Shown here piece by piece: positions 1-8,877 of a stretch of 64,000 bases of DNA. The stretch is from Pseudomonadota bacterium (GTDB taxonomy: Bacteria > Pseudomonadota > Alphaproteobacteria > Sphingomonadales > Sphingomonadaceae). The stretch lies in contig JAIUPN010000004.1 of the NCBI GenBank assembly GCA_020160755.1, positions 124,001-188,000 of the forward strand, read 5' to 3'. Each line of letters starts with the position of its first letter. Positions within the stretch are counted from its first letter, which is position 1. The position numbers and the translations under genes are program-made. The notes under the pieces were generated by a model. It was not told where the DNA came from and did no database searches. It saw only the letters and a list, made by a program, of their open reading frames with translations.

Positions 1-1665
1 CGCAACCATCGCAACGAACACACCGAGCCAGCGTAGCGGCGCGGCGAGTATCTTGCCGACGCTGCCCTGATAACGGTCGGTCGTACGACCAAACCAGTCG
101 TTGAATCGGCCAAAGAAGCGGTCGAAGAAGGCGCCGATCCGGCCCTTGTGCGCGGACGGGTCGTGCGGTTTCAGCAGCGTCGCGCAGAGCGCAGGCGTCA
201 GCGTGAGCGCAAGCAAGGCCGAGAAGGCGATCGAGATCGCGAGCGTCATCGAGAACTGGCGATAGATGCCGCCGGTCGACCCGGGGAAGAACGCCATCGG
301 AATGAACACCGCGATCAGCACCAGCGTGATGCCGATGATCGCCGAGGTGATCTGGCTCATCGCCTTCACTGTCGCCTCATAGGGCGGCAGATGTTCCTCG
401 TTCATGATGCGCTCGACATTTTCGATCACGACGATCGCGTCGTCGACGAGAATGCCGATTGCCAGCACCATGCCGAACAACGTCAGCACGTTGATCGAGA
501 AACCGAACATCCAGAGGCCGAGGCACGCGCCAGCCAGCGCGATCGGGACGACCACGGTGGGAATGACGGTCGCACGCCAGTTCTGGAGAAACAGGAACAT
601 CACGAGGAAGACGAGGACCATCGCTTCGGCCAGCGTCTTCACCACCTCTTCGATCGACAGGCTGATGAAGGGCGTGGTGTCATAGGGGATCGACCAGGTG
701 ATGTCTGGCGGGAAGCCCTTCGAAAGCTCGTCCATCCGTGCACGAATGCCTTCCGCCGTTGCCAGCGCGTTGGCGCCCGGAGTGAGCTGGACCGCGAGGC
801 CGGCCATCGGCTTGCCGTTAAGCTCGGACGAGAAGAGATAGCTTGCTGCACCGAGCTCGACACGGCCGACGTCGCCCAGCGTCACCGCCGACCCGTCGGG
901 GTTGGCGCGCAGGATGATGCTCTCGAACTGCTCGGGCTTGGTGAAGCGCCCTTGCGTCGTGATCACGGCATTGAGCTCGGCGCCCTTGGCGATCGGCTGG
1001 TCGCCGAGTTGGCCGCCCGGAGTCTGGCTATTCTGTTCCTGCACTGCGCCGAGCGCTTCGGCGGGCGACAGATTGTGCGAAGCGAGCTTTTGTGGATCGA
1101 GCCAGATGCGCATCGCATATTCGGGTGCAAAGGCCTGGACGTTGCCGACCCCGTTTACGCGGCGCAGTTCGTCGAGCACGCGCGTGTTCGCGAAATTATT
1201 GACCTCCATCGGGTCGGTGTTGCCGCTCTTCGAGGTGATCGCGACGATCAGCAGGAAGCCTGAATTGGCTTCGGTAACCGAGATACCCTGCCGGCGGACA
1301 TCCTCGGGCAGCCGCTGTTCGACGCGGCGCAGGCGATTCTGGACCTCCATCTGGGCATTGTCGATGTCGGTCCCCGCCTCGAAGGTCAGGTTGATCGATG
1401 CGGTGCCGTTCGATTCGCTGGTCGAGGCCATGTAGAGGAAGCCCTCGACCCCGTTGAGCTCCTGCTCGATCACCTGCGTGACATTCTGTTCGAGCGTCTT
1501 GGCGTCGGCGCCCGGATAGGTGACGCCGATCGTCAGCGACGGCGGCGCGACCGACGGATATTGCTCCACGGGAAGCCCGCGCAGCGCGATGATCCCCGCG
1601 AGCAGGATGCCGATGGCGATGACCCATGAAAAGATGGGCCGGTCGATGAAGAAACGGGGGGTCAT
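1..1665 (-). CDS. RND multidrug efflux pump, inner-membrane subunit (HAE1/AcrB-like), partial
   Basis: Proton-driven inner-membrane pump of a tripartite efflux system. The reading frame stays open from the ATG at 1665 to the left edge, giving 555 codons of an expected 1,050 or so; the C-terminal half lies outside. The N-terminus MTPRFFIDRPIFSWV is the typical first membrane helix. The fourth-helix proton-relay motif GILVDDAIVVIENVER, with its paired aspartates, is present, followed by the helix ending in TPALCATLLKP. It starts 6 bases after the stop of the adaptor gene, so the two form one operon under the divergent TetR regulator. The HAE1 family is certain. The substrate cannot be read from this part. 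Confidence 0.93.
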   Translation of the reverse strand, partial: MTPRFFIDRPIFSWVIAIGILLAGIIALRGLPVEQYPSVAPPSLTIGVTYPGADAKTLEQNVTQVIEQELNGVEGFLYMASTSESNGTASINLTFEAGTDIDNAQMEVQNRLRRVEQRLPEDVRRQGISVTEANSGFLLIVAITSKSGNTDPMEVNNFANTRVLDELRRVNGVGNVQAFAPEYAMRIWLDPQKLASHNLSPAEALGAVQEQNSQTPGGQLGDQPIAKGAELNAVITTQGRFTKPEQFESIILRANPDGSAVTLGDVGRVELGAASYLFSSELNGKPMAGLAVQLTPGANALATAEGIRARMDELSKGFPPDITWSIPYDTTPFISLSIEEVVKTLAEAMVLVFLVMFLFLQNWRATVIPTVVVPIALAGACLGLWMFGFSINVLTLFGMVLAIGILVDDAIVVIENVERIMNEEHLPPYEATVKAMSQITSAIIGITLVLIAVFIPMAFFPGSTGGIYRQFSMTLAISIAFSALLALTLTPALCATLLKPHDPSAHKGRIGAFFDRFFGRFNDWFGRTTDRYQGSVGKILAAPLRWLGVFVAMVA

Positions 1666-1671
1666 GTCAGA

Positions 1672-2826
1672 TCAACGCTTCGCCGCGGGGGCGGTCGCCG
1701 CCGCCTTGGGCTGGGCAATGCGGACCGGCTGGCCCGGCTGCACCTTTTGCAATCCGTCGACGATGACCCGGTCGCCGGGTTTCAGCCCGTCGAGGATCGC
1801 CCATTGGCCGGCCACCATCGTGCCGAGCTTCACCGGGCGCGGCGTTGCATTGTTCTTGGCATCGAGCACCATGACGCTCGCATTGTCCGCCGCCAGCTTG
1901 ACCGCCCGCTGGGGGATCAGCACCCCGTTGGCGCGATTGCCCGCGAAAATGCGCGCGCGGACGAATTGACCGGGAAGCAGCGCCGAGGACGGGTTGGGAA
2001 ATTCGGCGCGCAGCGCGGCGGTGCCCGTCGCCTCGTCGATCGAAAGGTCGAAGAAATCGAGATGGCCGACAACCGGATAGGCGGTGCCGTCTTCGAGAAT
2101 CAGCTGGACCTCGACGCGTTCAAGCTGCGGCGCGTTGACCTTGCCAGCCTCCATATCGCGGCGCGTCGCGAGCAAATCCGAACTCGACTGGCCGAAATTG
2201 ACATAGACGCGGTCGATCTGTTCGATCGTCGTGAGCAGCGTGCCCTGTCCGGCATTGACGAGCGCGCCTTCGGTGACTTCGGCGCGGCGCGCGCGGCCCG
2301 AAATCGGCGCCGTGACCGACGCATAGCCCAGATTGAGGCGCGCTGATTCCAGATTGGCCTGTGCCGCCGCCACATCGGCTTCGGCGGTGCGCTGCGCGGC
2401 GACCGCAGCATCATATTCCTGCTTGCCGATCGCCTGGTCGGCGAGCAGCGGCTGGTAACGGCCGACGACCTGCCGGGCATTGGCGGCGGTCGCCTGCGCC
2501 CGGGCAAGCTGCGCGCGCGCGGCATTGGCGGTCGCGACCAACTCGCGCGGATCGATCCGGAACAGGGGGGCCCCGGCACGGACATAGCTGCCCTCGTTGA
2601 ACAGGCGGCGCTCGACGATGCCGTTGACGCGGGCGCGGACCTCCGACGTGCGATACGCCTGAACGCGGCCGGGCAGTTCGATGACGTTCGGCACGGCCTG
2701 GGTTCGGATCGTCACGATACTGACTTCGGGTGGCGGCGGCGCGGGCGGCGCTTCGGACGAGCAGGAAGCCAGCAACAGGGCCAGCGCAGCGCCGGCGGCG
2801 CAGCTGAGAGGACGAAGGCGACTCAT
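1672..2826 (-). CDS. RND efflux periplasmic adaptor (membrane fusion protein, AcrA-like)
   Basis: 384-residue adaptor that links the inner-membrane RND pump to an outer-membrane channel. A lipoprotein signal peptide ends in the lipobox LLASC around residue 22, so the mature protein should be lipid-anchored. After it come the barrel-sandwich half motif (PGRVQAYRTSEVRARVNG), a coiled-coil hairpin rich in Ala/Gln/Arg (about residues 90-165), the second lipoyl half (VTAPISGRARRAEV) and the beta-barrel and membrane-proximal domains. Length and order match AcrA/MexA. It is the first gene of the pump operon, and the TetR gene diverges from it. No outer-membrane channel gene is visible here. Confidence 0.93.
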   Translation of the reverse strand: MSRLRPLSCAAGAALALLLASCSSEAPPAPPPPEVSIVTIRTQAVPNVIELPGRVQAYRTSEVRARVNGIVERRLFNEGSYVRAGAPLFRIDPRELVATANAARAQLARAQATAANARQVVGRYQPLLADQAIGKQEYDAAVAAQRTAEADVAAAQANLESARLNLGYASVTAPISGRARRAEVTEGALVNAGQGTLLTTIEQIDRVYVNFGQSSSDLLATRRDMEAGKVNAPQLERVEVQLILEDGTAYPVVGHLDFFDLSIDEATGTAALRAEFPNPSSALLPGQFVRARIFAGNRANGVLIPQRAVKLAADNASVMVLDAKNNATPRPVKLGTMVAGQWAILDGLKPGDRVIVDGLQKVQPGQPVRIAQPKAAATAPAAKR

Positions 2827-2867
2827 AGGGACCCCTGAAAAAACGCAGTTGTGCGGGATTTGTTTAT

Positions 2868-2909
2868 ACGCAAAAGCTTGCGTTGAGGCGCCCTGTAATT
2901 TAAATTACA
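2868..2909. promoter_or_regulatory. Candidate TetR operators between pump operon and regulator
   Basis: Two inverted repeats lie in the 115-bp divergent intergenic region. The first is ACGCAA-4-TTGCGT at 2868-2883. The second is a perfect 16-bp palindrome, TGTAATTTAAATTACA, at 2894-2909. Palindromes in the shared promoter region are where TetR repressors of efflux pumps usually bind. A weak plus-strand promoter (TTGCGT at 2878, TAAATT at 2901) would overlap both. Binding is inferred. Confidence 0.55.
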
Positions 2910-2941
2910 AAAAAGCGCAAGGGAGGGGGGAAATTTTGGGC

Positions 2942-3571
2942 ATGTCGGAATCGGCTCTATGTCAAATGGATAGGCTATCGCCACGCGAACGCAGGCAGGG
3001 GGCGATCCTCGATGCGGCCGAAGCGCTGTTCCTCGAGCAGGGCTATGAGCGCACGGGCCTCGCCGAAATCGTCAAGCGTTCGGGCGGCTCGCTGGCGACG
3101 CTGTACGAGCTGTTCGGTAACAAGCAGGGACTGCTTCGCGCTATCGCGACCCGCTGGTGCGACGAAGCCATGCTGCGGTCGCTCGACGACGACGCGACCC
3201 GCGGATTGTCCAACGTCGAGATCCTGAAGCGTTATGCGCATCGGCAGAAAGAGCTGATGGAATCGCCGCACGCCGTCGGCCTGATGCGTATGCTGATCTC
3301 CGAAAGTTTGCGCGATCATGAATTTGCCATGCAGATTTACCTCGACCTTCACGTGCCCGCGCTGGAGGAGCTGATCGAACTCTTCGCGGAGTGGGCGGCA
3401 ACGGGCCGCGCGGAGATCGACCGGCCGGACGCCGCGGCGCGCCTCTTCTTCGATATCGTCGTCGGCGATTCCATGCTGAACACGCTGATGGGGATCGAGG
3501 TCGAATGGCTGGACGCCGAACAGATCGACTGGCGGCTTCAGCCCTTCTTTTCGCATTTCAAGATTCGATGA
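2942..3571 (+). CDS. TetR/AcrR family transcriptional regulator
   Basis: 209-residue regulator, probably the local repressor of the divergent RND pump. The N-terminal helix-turn-helix lies at about residues 14-65: RRQGAILDAAEALFLEQGY, then TGLAEIVKRSGGSLATLYELFGNKQGLL. The C-terminal part resembles the AefR-like ligand domain. The ATG at 2942 is chosen because a GGGAGGGG ribosome-binding site sits upstream; the frame stays open to 2681 but that part runs into the divergent gene. Regulation of the pump is inferred from position and from the palindromes between the genes. Confidence 0.88.
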   Translation: MSESALCQMDRLSPRERRQGAILDAAEALFLEQGYERTGLAEIVKRSGGSLATLYELFGNKQGLLRAIATRWCDEAMLRSLDDDATRGLSNVEILKRYAHRQKELMESPHAVGLMRMLISESLRDHEFAMQIYLDLHVPALEELIELFAEWAATGRAEIDRPDAAARLFFDIVVGDSMLNTLMGIEVEWLDAEQIDWRLQPFFSHFKIR

Positions 3572-3659
3572 GATTGCCGCATGGCGCCGCACGTGCAGCC
3601 GTTGACATGGGTGTAAATAGCTGAAAGCTTGACGGCTCCTGTTTGGGGAGCCTCACGCC

Positions 3660-4988
3660 TTGGCCAGTAAAGCCCTGCCTTCGGTCGCCCAAGCGGATGA
3701 GACGCCGGCGCTGCGCTCGCGCACGGTGGCAGCTTATGCCGCGACCGCTGGCCCCACCGTGATGCTGGGCCTGCCGTTCAGCGTCTATTTGCCGCCCTAT
3801 ATTGCCGAGGGCGGGGTGATTCCGGTGGCGCTGGTCGGGCTGCTCTTCTCGCTCACGACGATCTGGGACGGTGTCGTCGATCCGCTGATCGGCACGATGG
3901 TCGACCGCGTGCGCACCGGGCTCGGCGCGTACCGGCGCTGGATGCTGCTGGCGATCGGGCCGCTGTTCGTGCTGCTGGTGGCGCTGGTGACGGTCGGCGA
4001 CCGGCTGCCCTTCGCGGCGCTGTTTTTGATGATGGTGCTCTTTTATTCGAGCTACAGCCTGTACGAGGTCGCGCAACTGTCGTGGGGCGCGGCGCTCGTG
4101 CGTTCGCCGGCCGACAGTGCGCTCCTCTATGGGATGCGCGACTGGTTTGCGAAGATCGCGCTGATCCTCGCTTTCGCGGCTCCGGCGGCGGCGCAGCTCC
4201 TGATCCCCGGACTCAGTCTGCAAGGGCGGATCATGGCCTATGCGAGCCTCTTCCTGCTTATGGTGCCGATCGCGCTGTTCGCGATCCGGCTCGTCCCGCC
4301 GCGCGCGGTTGTCGCGGAGCCGGGCATCGGCTGGCGGGCCGAAATTCGGGCTTCGCTTTCCTTCCCGCCGCTGATGCTGCTGCTTGGCGTGCAGTTCCTC
4401 AACAGCTTTGCCTTCGGATCGCTGACCTCGCTCTTCGTCTTCTTCGCGGCCGCGGTGCTCGACCTCGACGGGCAGAGTGCGGTGCTCCTCTTTGCGAGCT
4501 TCATCGGCGGTGCGCTCGCGTCGCCGGTCTGGACCTTCCTCGCGCGGCGGTTCGGCAAGCCGCCGATGATGATGGCGATGGGCCTGCTGATCTCCAGCCT
4601 GCTCGTCGCCACCTTGTTCCAGGAGCCGGTGGGAATCGGGCAGGCGGTGGGCTTTTCTCTGATGCTCGGAACGGGCTTTGTGGGACTGCTTTTTACCTAC
4701 TCGATGCTCGCCGACCTGATTCCAGACGACGCCGCGCGCTGCGGGCGCGGCCGCTCGGCCTTTCTGTTCGCGCTGCTCAACCTGATGCAGAAGTTCGGCG
4801 TCGCCGCCGCGATCGCGGTCAGTTACGCGGCGCTTGACCTTGTCGGCTTCGATCCGCGGAACGGTGGGGCCGCGGCGCGCGAACTTCACCTCATCTTCGC
4901 GCTCCAGCCGACGGTCAGCTGGATCGTCATGGTCGGTCTGCTGCTTTTGATGCAGCGCGCGCTGGCGCAATCGCCCGCCCGCCTTTGA
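3660..4988 (+). CDS. MFS transporter, MFS_2 / GPH (MelB-like) type
   Basis: 442-residue integral membrane transporter with about 12 hydrophobic segments. The loop after the second helix reads WDGVVDPLIGTMVDRVRTGLG and is followed by YRRW, the signature of the MelB-like glycoside-pentoside-hexuronide:cation symporters rather than of drug exporters. The start is a TTG at 3660, supported by a GGGGAG ribosome-binding site at 3645-3650 and by the lack of a nearby ATG. The gene stands alone between the TetR gene and secE. The substrate is unknown; sodium- or proton-coupled uptake of a sugar-like compound is the family default. Confidence 0.82.
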   Translation: MASKALPSVAQADETPALRSRTVAAYAATAGPTVMLGLPFSVYLPPYIAEGGVIPVALVGLLFSLTTIWDGVVDPLIGTMVDRVRTGLGAYRRWMLLAIGPLFVLLVALVTVGDRLPFAALFLMMVLFYSSYSLYEVAQLSWGAALVRSPADSALLYGMRDWFAKIALILAFAAPAAAQLLIPGLSLQGRIMAYASLFLLMVPIALFAIRLVPPRAVVAEPGIGWRAEIRASLSFPPLMLLLGVQFLNSFAFGSLTSLFVFFAAAVLDLDGQSAVLLFASFIGGALASPVWTFLARRFGKPPMMMAMGLLISSLLVATLFQEPVGIGQAVGFSLMLGTGFVGLLFTYSMLADLIPDDAARCGRGRSAFLFALLNLMQKFGVAAAIAVSYAALDLVGFDPRNGGAAARELHLIFALQPTVSWIVMVGLLLLMQRALAQSPARL

Positions 4989-5174
4989 CTTGCAATCGCC
5001 GCGCCGCAGAAGTAAAGGCCGCTTTCATTCGGACAGATGCGCCGTTTTTCTCCCGCCTTTCGCCGACACGCTCGGGGAGGGTGGGCGGACTATTGCCCAA
5101 AGCGCGCTTGACGCTTGGGCAGCGGCAACCCATCTGGCCCGGATCAAGGACGTTATTAGGACAGGACGATCGAC

Positions 5175-5372
5175 ATGGCGAAGACCAGCCCGGCTGAGTT
5201 CATCAATCAGGTACGCGCCGAAGCCCGCAAGATCGTTTGGCCCACGGGCCGCGAAACGGTGCAGACGACGATCATGGTGCTGATCATGACGACGATCCTG
5301 TCGCTGTTCTTTTTCGGCGTCGACACAGTTTTCAACGCGATCGTCAGCTGGCTGACGTCGCTCGCGCGCTAA
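5175..5372 (+). CDS. secE: Preprotein translocase subunit SecE
   Basis: 65-residue single-span SecE, the clamp subunit of the SecYEG channel. The amphipathic region FINQVRAEARKIVWPTGRET is the family signature, followed by one transmembrane helix (TIMVLIMTTILSLFFFGVDTV). This short form is normal in Alphaproteobacteria. It lies 34 bases before nusG and is the first gene of the conserved transcription/translation block. The 186-bp upstream region carries TTGACT at 4985 and TTGACG near 5108 as possible -35 elements, without a convincing -10. Confidence 0.96.
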   Translation: MAKTSPAEFINQVRAEARKIVWPTGRETVQTTIMVLIMTTILSLFFFGVDTVFNAIVSWLTSLAR

Positions 5373-5406
5373 TCGCCGCGGCTACAGGGACAGGATACGG
5401 ATACAC

Positions 5407-5943
5407 ATGGCGCGCTGGTACATCATTCACGCCTATTCGGGTTTCGAGAACAAGGTTCGCGATTCGGTGCTTTCCGAAGCCGAACGCATGGGCCTGACCG
5501 ATTTCGTCGAAGCGGTCGAAGTGCCGGTCGAGACCGTCACCGAGGTGAAGCGCGGCAAGAAGGTTCAGGCCGAACGCAAATTCTTCCCGGGCTACGTCCT
5601 CGCCAAGCTGACGATGACCGACGATGTCTATCACCTCGTCAAGAACACGCCGAAGGTCACGGGCTTCCTCGGCTCGATGGGCAAGCCGCAGGCGATCAGC
5701 GAAGCCGAAGCCGCGCGCATCCTGAACAGCAAGGAAGAGGCCGCGGCCCGTCCGAAGCAGGAAATCCGCGTCGATTACGAAATCGGCGATCAGGTCAAGG
5801 TGCTCGACGGTCCCTTCGCCAGCTTCAACGGGCTGGTCGAGGAACTCGATTTCGAAAAGGCACGCGTCAAGGTGTCGGTGTCGATCTTCGGTCGCGCCAC
5901 CCCCGTCGAACTCGACTTCGAACAGGTCGAGCGCTTCAAATAA
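5407..5943 (+). CDS. nusG: Transcription termination/antitermination protein NusG
   Basis: 178-residue NusG. It binds RNA polymerase, suppresses pausing and couples to Rho or the ribosome. The N-terminal NGN domain begins RWYIIHAYSGFENKV and contains FFPGYVLAKL. The C-terminal KOW domain contains GDQVKVLDGPFASFNG, where Rho and S10 bind in the family. Length and order are standard. It follows secE directly. A thioesterase gene, rather than rplK, comes next, which breaks the usual nusG-rplK adjacency. Confidence 0.97.
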   Translation: MARWYIIHAYSGFENKVRDSVLSEAERMGLTDFVEAVEVPVETVTEVKRGKKVQAERKFFPGYVLAKLTMTDDVYHLVKNTPKVTGFLGSMGKPQAISEAEAARILNSKEEAAARPKQEIRVDYEIGDQVKVLDGPFASFNGLVEELDFEKARVKVSVSIFGRATPVELDFEQVERFK

Positions 5944-5995
5944 CATCGTCGCGCGCCTGTGAAGGCGTGCGGGGTCCATTGAACGGAACAAGCGC

Positions 5996-6934
5996 ATGAG
6001 CCTCTCTCCCGACGAGATCCAGGCTCGCATCGATCGCGCGCGTGAAATCCAGGCGGCTTTCTCGCCCGAAAAGGTCGTGGCGGCGGTAACGCGCCTGTTC
6101 GAACTGGACCCGGTGCCGGGGCTCGAGGACGAGTTCACCTTTCCCGCGTTCGACAAGCCGACCCGCCAGCGCATCTTCGGCGGACAGGTGATCGCGCAGG
6201 CGCTGGCCGCCGCGGCGCGCACCGTCGATCCGGGCAAGCCGGCGCATTCGCTTCATGCCTATTTCCTGCGCGGCGGGGATGAAGCGAAGCCGCTCCATTT
6301 CCGCGTCCACCGCGACTTCGACGGCCGCAGCTTCGCCAACCGGCGTGTCGTCGTCCGGCAGGACGGCAAGGTCATCTTCAACCTGACCGCCTCGTTCCAT
6401 GCGCCCGAACCCGGCGCGACGCATCAGGCGCCGATGCCCGACGTGCTGCCGCCCGAAGAATGCGCCGAGCTCGTCGAAAATCTGGCCGCCGACCCCAATG
6501 TCAGCGATGCGCAGCTCGAACGCATGGCGCGGCTGCGGCCGTTCGAGACGCGCAATTTCCGTCCGTCCTCGACCGAGCGCGGGACGACGCATTATCAATG
6601 GTACCGGCTCGCGGCGCCGATCGGTGACGATCCGCTGCTCCATCGCGCCTTCCTTGCCTATGTGTCCGACATGGGGCTGCTGTCCTCGTCGCTGCTGCCG
6701 CATGGTTTGACCTGGTCGACCCCCGGGCTGTTCTCGACCAGCCTCGATCATGCGATGTGGTTCCATGGCGACATCCGCGTCGACGACTGGTTCGTCTATG
6801 TGATGGACAGCGACTGGACGGGCGGCAGCCGCGGGATCAACCGCGGGCTGATCTATCGCCGCGACGGCACGCTGATCGCATCGGCGATGCAGGAAGGATT
6901 GCTGCGGGTCACGCCGCCAGCACCCGACGCATAA
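5996..6934 (+). CDS. tesB: Acyl-CoA thioesterase II (TesB-like)
   Basis: 312-residue double-hotdog thioesterase that hydrolyses acyl-CoA to free fatty acid and CoA. Family motifs are RQRIFGGQVIAQAL and HSLHAYFLRGG in the first hotdog, and DHAMWFH, SRGINRGLIYRRDG and ASAMQEGLLR in the second; the last carries the conserved Gln of the Asp-Thr-Gln site. It has about 30 extra N-terminal residues (SPDEIQARIDRAREIQ) compared with enteric TesB; these could be real or reflect a later start. It sits between nusG and rplK in the same direction, so it may share their transcript, an unusual location for a lipid enzyme. Confidence 0.92.
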   Translation: MSLSPDEIQARIDRAREIQAAFSPEKVVAAVTRLFELDPVPGLEDEFTFPAFDKPTRQRIFGGQVIAQALAAAARTVDPGKPAHSLHAYFLRGGDEAKPLHFRVHRDFDGRSFANRRVVVRQDGKVIFNLTASFHAPEPGATHQAPMPDVLPPEECAELVENLAADPNVSDAQLERMARLRPFETRNFRPSSTERGTTHYQWYRLAAPIGDDPLLHRAFLAYVSDMGLLSSSLLPHGLTWSTPGLFSTSLDHAMWFHGDIRVDDWFVYVMDSDWTGGSRGINRGLIYRRDGTLIASAMQEGLLRVTPPAPDA

Positions 6935-7007
6935 GGCTTGTTTTCTGCGGCGTTTGCGCTTATGCGCGCCGCTTCGCGTCAGATAAGGGCGTGATTCCGC
7001 GCGGGAG

Positions 7008-7025
7008 GAAGGGGTGATGCCCTTC
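7008..7025 (+). promoter_or_regulatory. Stem-loop in rplK leader, matching one in the rplJ leader
   Basis: A 6-bp stem, GAAGGG / CCCTTC, with a 6-nt loop (GTGATG) lies 62 bases before rplK. The leader of rplJ holds the same stem with a 6-nt loop, GATTTG, at 15935-15952. TAATTT follows both. A shared leader motif for ribosomal-protein genes is inferred. Confidence 0.35.
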
Positions 7026-7087
7026 TGTTCGACCGCTAATTTTGAGCCCCGGATTCGTCCGGAGCGACAGAAAGACAGGAGGCCATC

Positions 7088-7519
7088 ATGGCTAAGAAGA
7101 TCAGCGGCTACATCAAGCTGCAGGTGCCCGCCGGCACCGCCAACCCGTCGCCGCCGCTTGGGCCGGCACTCGGTCAGCGCGGCGTCAACATCATGGAATT
7201 CTGTAAGGCGTTCAACGCCGCGACCGACGGTATGGAAAAGGGTACGCCTACCCCGACCATCATCACCGTGTTCGCCGACAAGAGCTTTTCGTTCGTCACG
7301 AAGACGCCGCCGGCAACCTATCTGATCAAGAAGGCCGCGAACCTGAAGTCGGGTTCGAAGGAGCCGGGCAAGATCAGCGGTGGCAAGATCGCGCGCTCGA
7401 AGCTCGCCGAAATCGCCGAGATCAAGATGAAGGATCTCAACGCGAACGACATCGAACAGGCAACGAAGATCATTGAGGGCAGCGCGCGCTCGATGGGCCT
7501 CGAAGTGACGGAGGGCTGA
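7088..7519 (+). CDS. rplK: 50S ribosomal protein L11
   Basis: 143-residue L11, which binds 23S rRNA in the GTPase-associated centre. The N-terminal domain carries [20 protein letters not shown], with the proline-rich switch bound by thiostrepton-class antibiotics. The C-terminal rRNA-binding domain carries [13 protein letters not shown] and the closing motif [12 protein letters not shown]. The ATG follows an AGGAGG-type ribosome-binding site. It overlaps nothing and is 4 bases before rplA, so the two are co-translated. Confidence 0.98.
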   Translation: MAKKISGYIKLQVPAGTANPSPPLGPALGQRGVNIMEFCKAFNAATDGMEKGTPTPTIITVFADKSFSFVTKTPPATYLIKKAANLKSGSKEPGKISGGKIARSKLAEIAEIKMKDLNANDIEQATKIIEGSARSMGLEVTEG

Positions 7520-7523
7520 CCCC

Positions 7524-8222
7524 ATGGCAAAGCTGACCAAGAAGCAGAAGGCCCTCGAGGGCAAGGTTGATGCGCTGAAGCTTCACGCCGTCGACGAAGC
7601 GATCAAGACCGTTCGCGAGCTGGCCTCGGCCAAGTTCGACGAAACGCTCGAAATCGCGATGAACCTCGGTGTCGATCCGCGCCACGCCGACCAGATGGTC
7701 CGCGGCGTCGTGACGCTGCCCGCCGGTACCGGCAAGGACGTCAAGGTTGCCGTGTTCGCACGCGGCGACAATGCCGAGAAGGCGCTGGCCGCCGGCGCCG
7801 ACAAGGTCGGTGCCGAAGACCTGATGGAAGACATGCTCGCGGGTAACCTCGACTATGGCCGCGTCATCGCGACGCCGGACATGATGGGCATCGTCGGCCG
7901 CCTCGGCAAAACGCTGGGTCCGAAGGGCCTGATGCCGAACCCGAAGCTGGGCACCGTGACCCCGAACGTCGCCGAAGCCGTGAAGGCCGCCAAGGGCGGT
8001 CAGATCGAATTCCGCGTCGAAAAGGTCGGCATCATCCACGCCGGTCTCGGCAAGCTGTCGTTCGGCGAGGAAAAGCTCCGCCAGAACTTCGACGCGTTCG
8101 TCGACGCGATCGTCAAGGCCAAGCCGGCCGGCGCGAAGGGCAAGTACGTCCGCAAGATCGCGCTGTCGTCGTCGATGGGCCCCGGCATCAAGGTCGACAC
8201 GGCCGAAGTGACCGGCGCCTGA
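7524..8222 (+). CDS. rplA: 50S ribosomal protein L1
   Basis: 232-residue L1, the mobile stalk protein at the E site; in many bacteria it also represses its own operon by binding the mRNA leader. Family motifs are [21 protein letters not shown] near residue 52, [16 protein letters not shown] near residue 133 and the final [15 protein letters not shown]. Length is standard. It is followed by an intrinsic terminator, not by rplJ, so this is the end of the secE-to-rplA block. Confidence 0.98.
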   Translation: MAKLTKKQKALEGKVDALKLHAVDEAIKTVRELASAKFDETLEIAMNLGVDPRHADQMVRGVVTLPAGTGKDVKVAVFARGDNAEKALAAGADKVGAEDLMEDMLAGNLDYGRVIATPDMMGIVGRLGKTLGPKGLMPNPKLGTVTPNVAEAVKAAKGGQIEFRVEKVGIIHAGLGKLSFGEEKLRQNFDAFVDAIVKAKPAGAKGKYVRKIALSSSMGPGIKVDTAEVTGA

Positions 8223-8244
8223 CAGGAACCGACATGATTTAGGG

Positions 8245-8275
8245 AAGGGCCGGGGGAAACTCCGGCCCTTTTCTT
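8245..8275 (+). terminator. Intrinsic terminator after rplA
   Basis: Perfect 9-bp inverted repeat AAGGGCCGG / CCGGCCCTT with an 8-nt loop, followed by TTTTCTT. It ends the secE-nusG-tesB-rplK-rplA block. Confidence 0.85.
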
Positions 8276-8310
8276 GTGCCTGCCTTGGGATTGACGGCCG
8301 CGCGCTGTGA

Positions 8311-8343
8311 AAGCCCCGCCGAGGTAGGGCCTCGACGGGGCTG
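8311..8343. terminator. Hairpin between rplA and VOC gene
   Basis: A near-perfect 12-bp stem (GCCCCGCCGAGG / CCTCGACGGGGC, one mismatch) closes a 5-nt loop. On the minus strand it is followed by TTTCAC, so it may terminate the minus-strand ccm-type operon whose last gene ends at 8446. The T tract is short. Confidence 0.45.
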
Positions 8344-8445
8344 GTTTACTCTCTGGATCGCATGAGAGCAGGGCAGGGAGTAGCGCCGAATGGTGAATAT
8401 CGGGTTATTGAAGGGGGCCGCGCCGGTTGTGCGCAAGGCGACCCG

Positions 8446-8877
8446 TCAAGCTGGCGCTGGTGGCGTCGGTACCGGCTTGCGAAACTCGATCAGGTCCCAT
8501 TTGTTGCCGTAGAGGTCGAGGAAGACCGCGACGGTGCCGTAATCGGCCTCCAGCGGTTCGCGCTCGATCCGCACGCCCTTGGCGAGCAGGCGCTGATAGT
8601 CGCGGGCGAAATCGTCGGTTTGCAGGAAGAGGAAGACGCGTCCGCCCGCCTGATCGCCGATGAATCTCGCCTGCTCTTCAGTGGAAGCCCGCGCCAGCAG
8701 GATCGTCGCGCCGCCCGGCTGACTGCCCGGTGGGGCGACGAGCACCCAGCGCTTGTCCTGCGCCGGCTGATAGTCATCGGCGACGAGCGAGAAGCCCAGC
8801 GTGCCGACATAGAAGTCGATAGCCTCATCATAATCGCGCACGACCAGCGCGATATGCGCGAGCGATTGCCGGGTCAT
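8446..8877 (-). CDS. VOC superfamily (glyoxalase/bleomycin-resistance fold) protein
   Basis: 143-residue single-domain VOC protein. It begins [24 protein letters not shown], the usual first beta-alpha-beta unit, and ends with [18 protein letters not shown], which supplies the last metal-site Glu. The ATG overlaps the ccmB stop as ATGA, so it is the last gene of the four-gene minus-strand set. The substrate is unknown; the family includes lactoylglutathione lyases, dioxygenases and resistance proteins. A role in cytochrome assembly should not be assumed from position alone. Confidence 0.85.
   Translation of the reverse strand: MTRQSLAHIALVVRDYDEAIDFYVGTLGFSLVADDYQPAQDKRWVLVAPPGSQPGGATILLARASTEEQARFIGDQAGGRVFLFLQTDDFARDYQRLLAKGVRIEREPLEADYGTVAVFLDLYGNKWDLIEFRKPVPTPPAPA

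Noticed and set aside
4989..5174. tRNA gene before secE (tRNA-Trp is common there)
   Set aside because: No cloverleaf-like sequence or TTCGA arm was found in this spacer.
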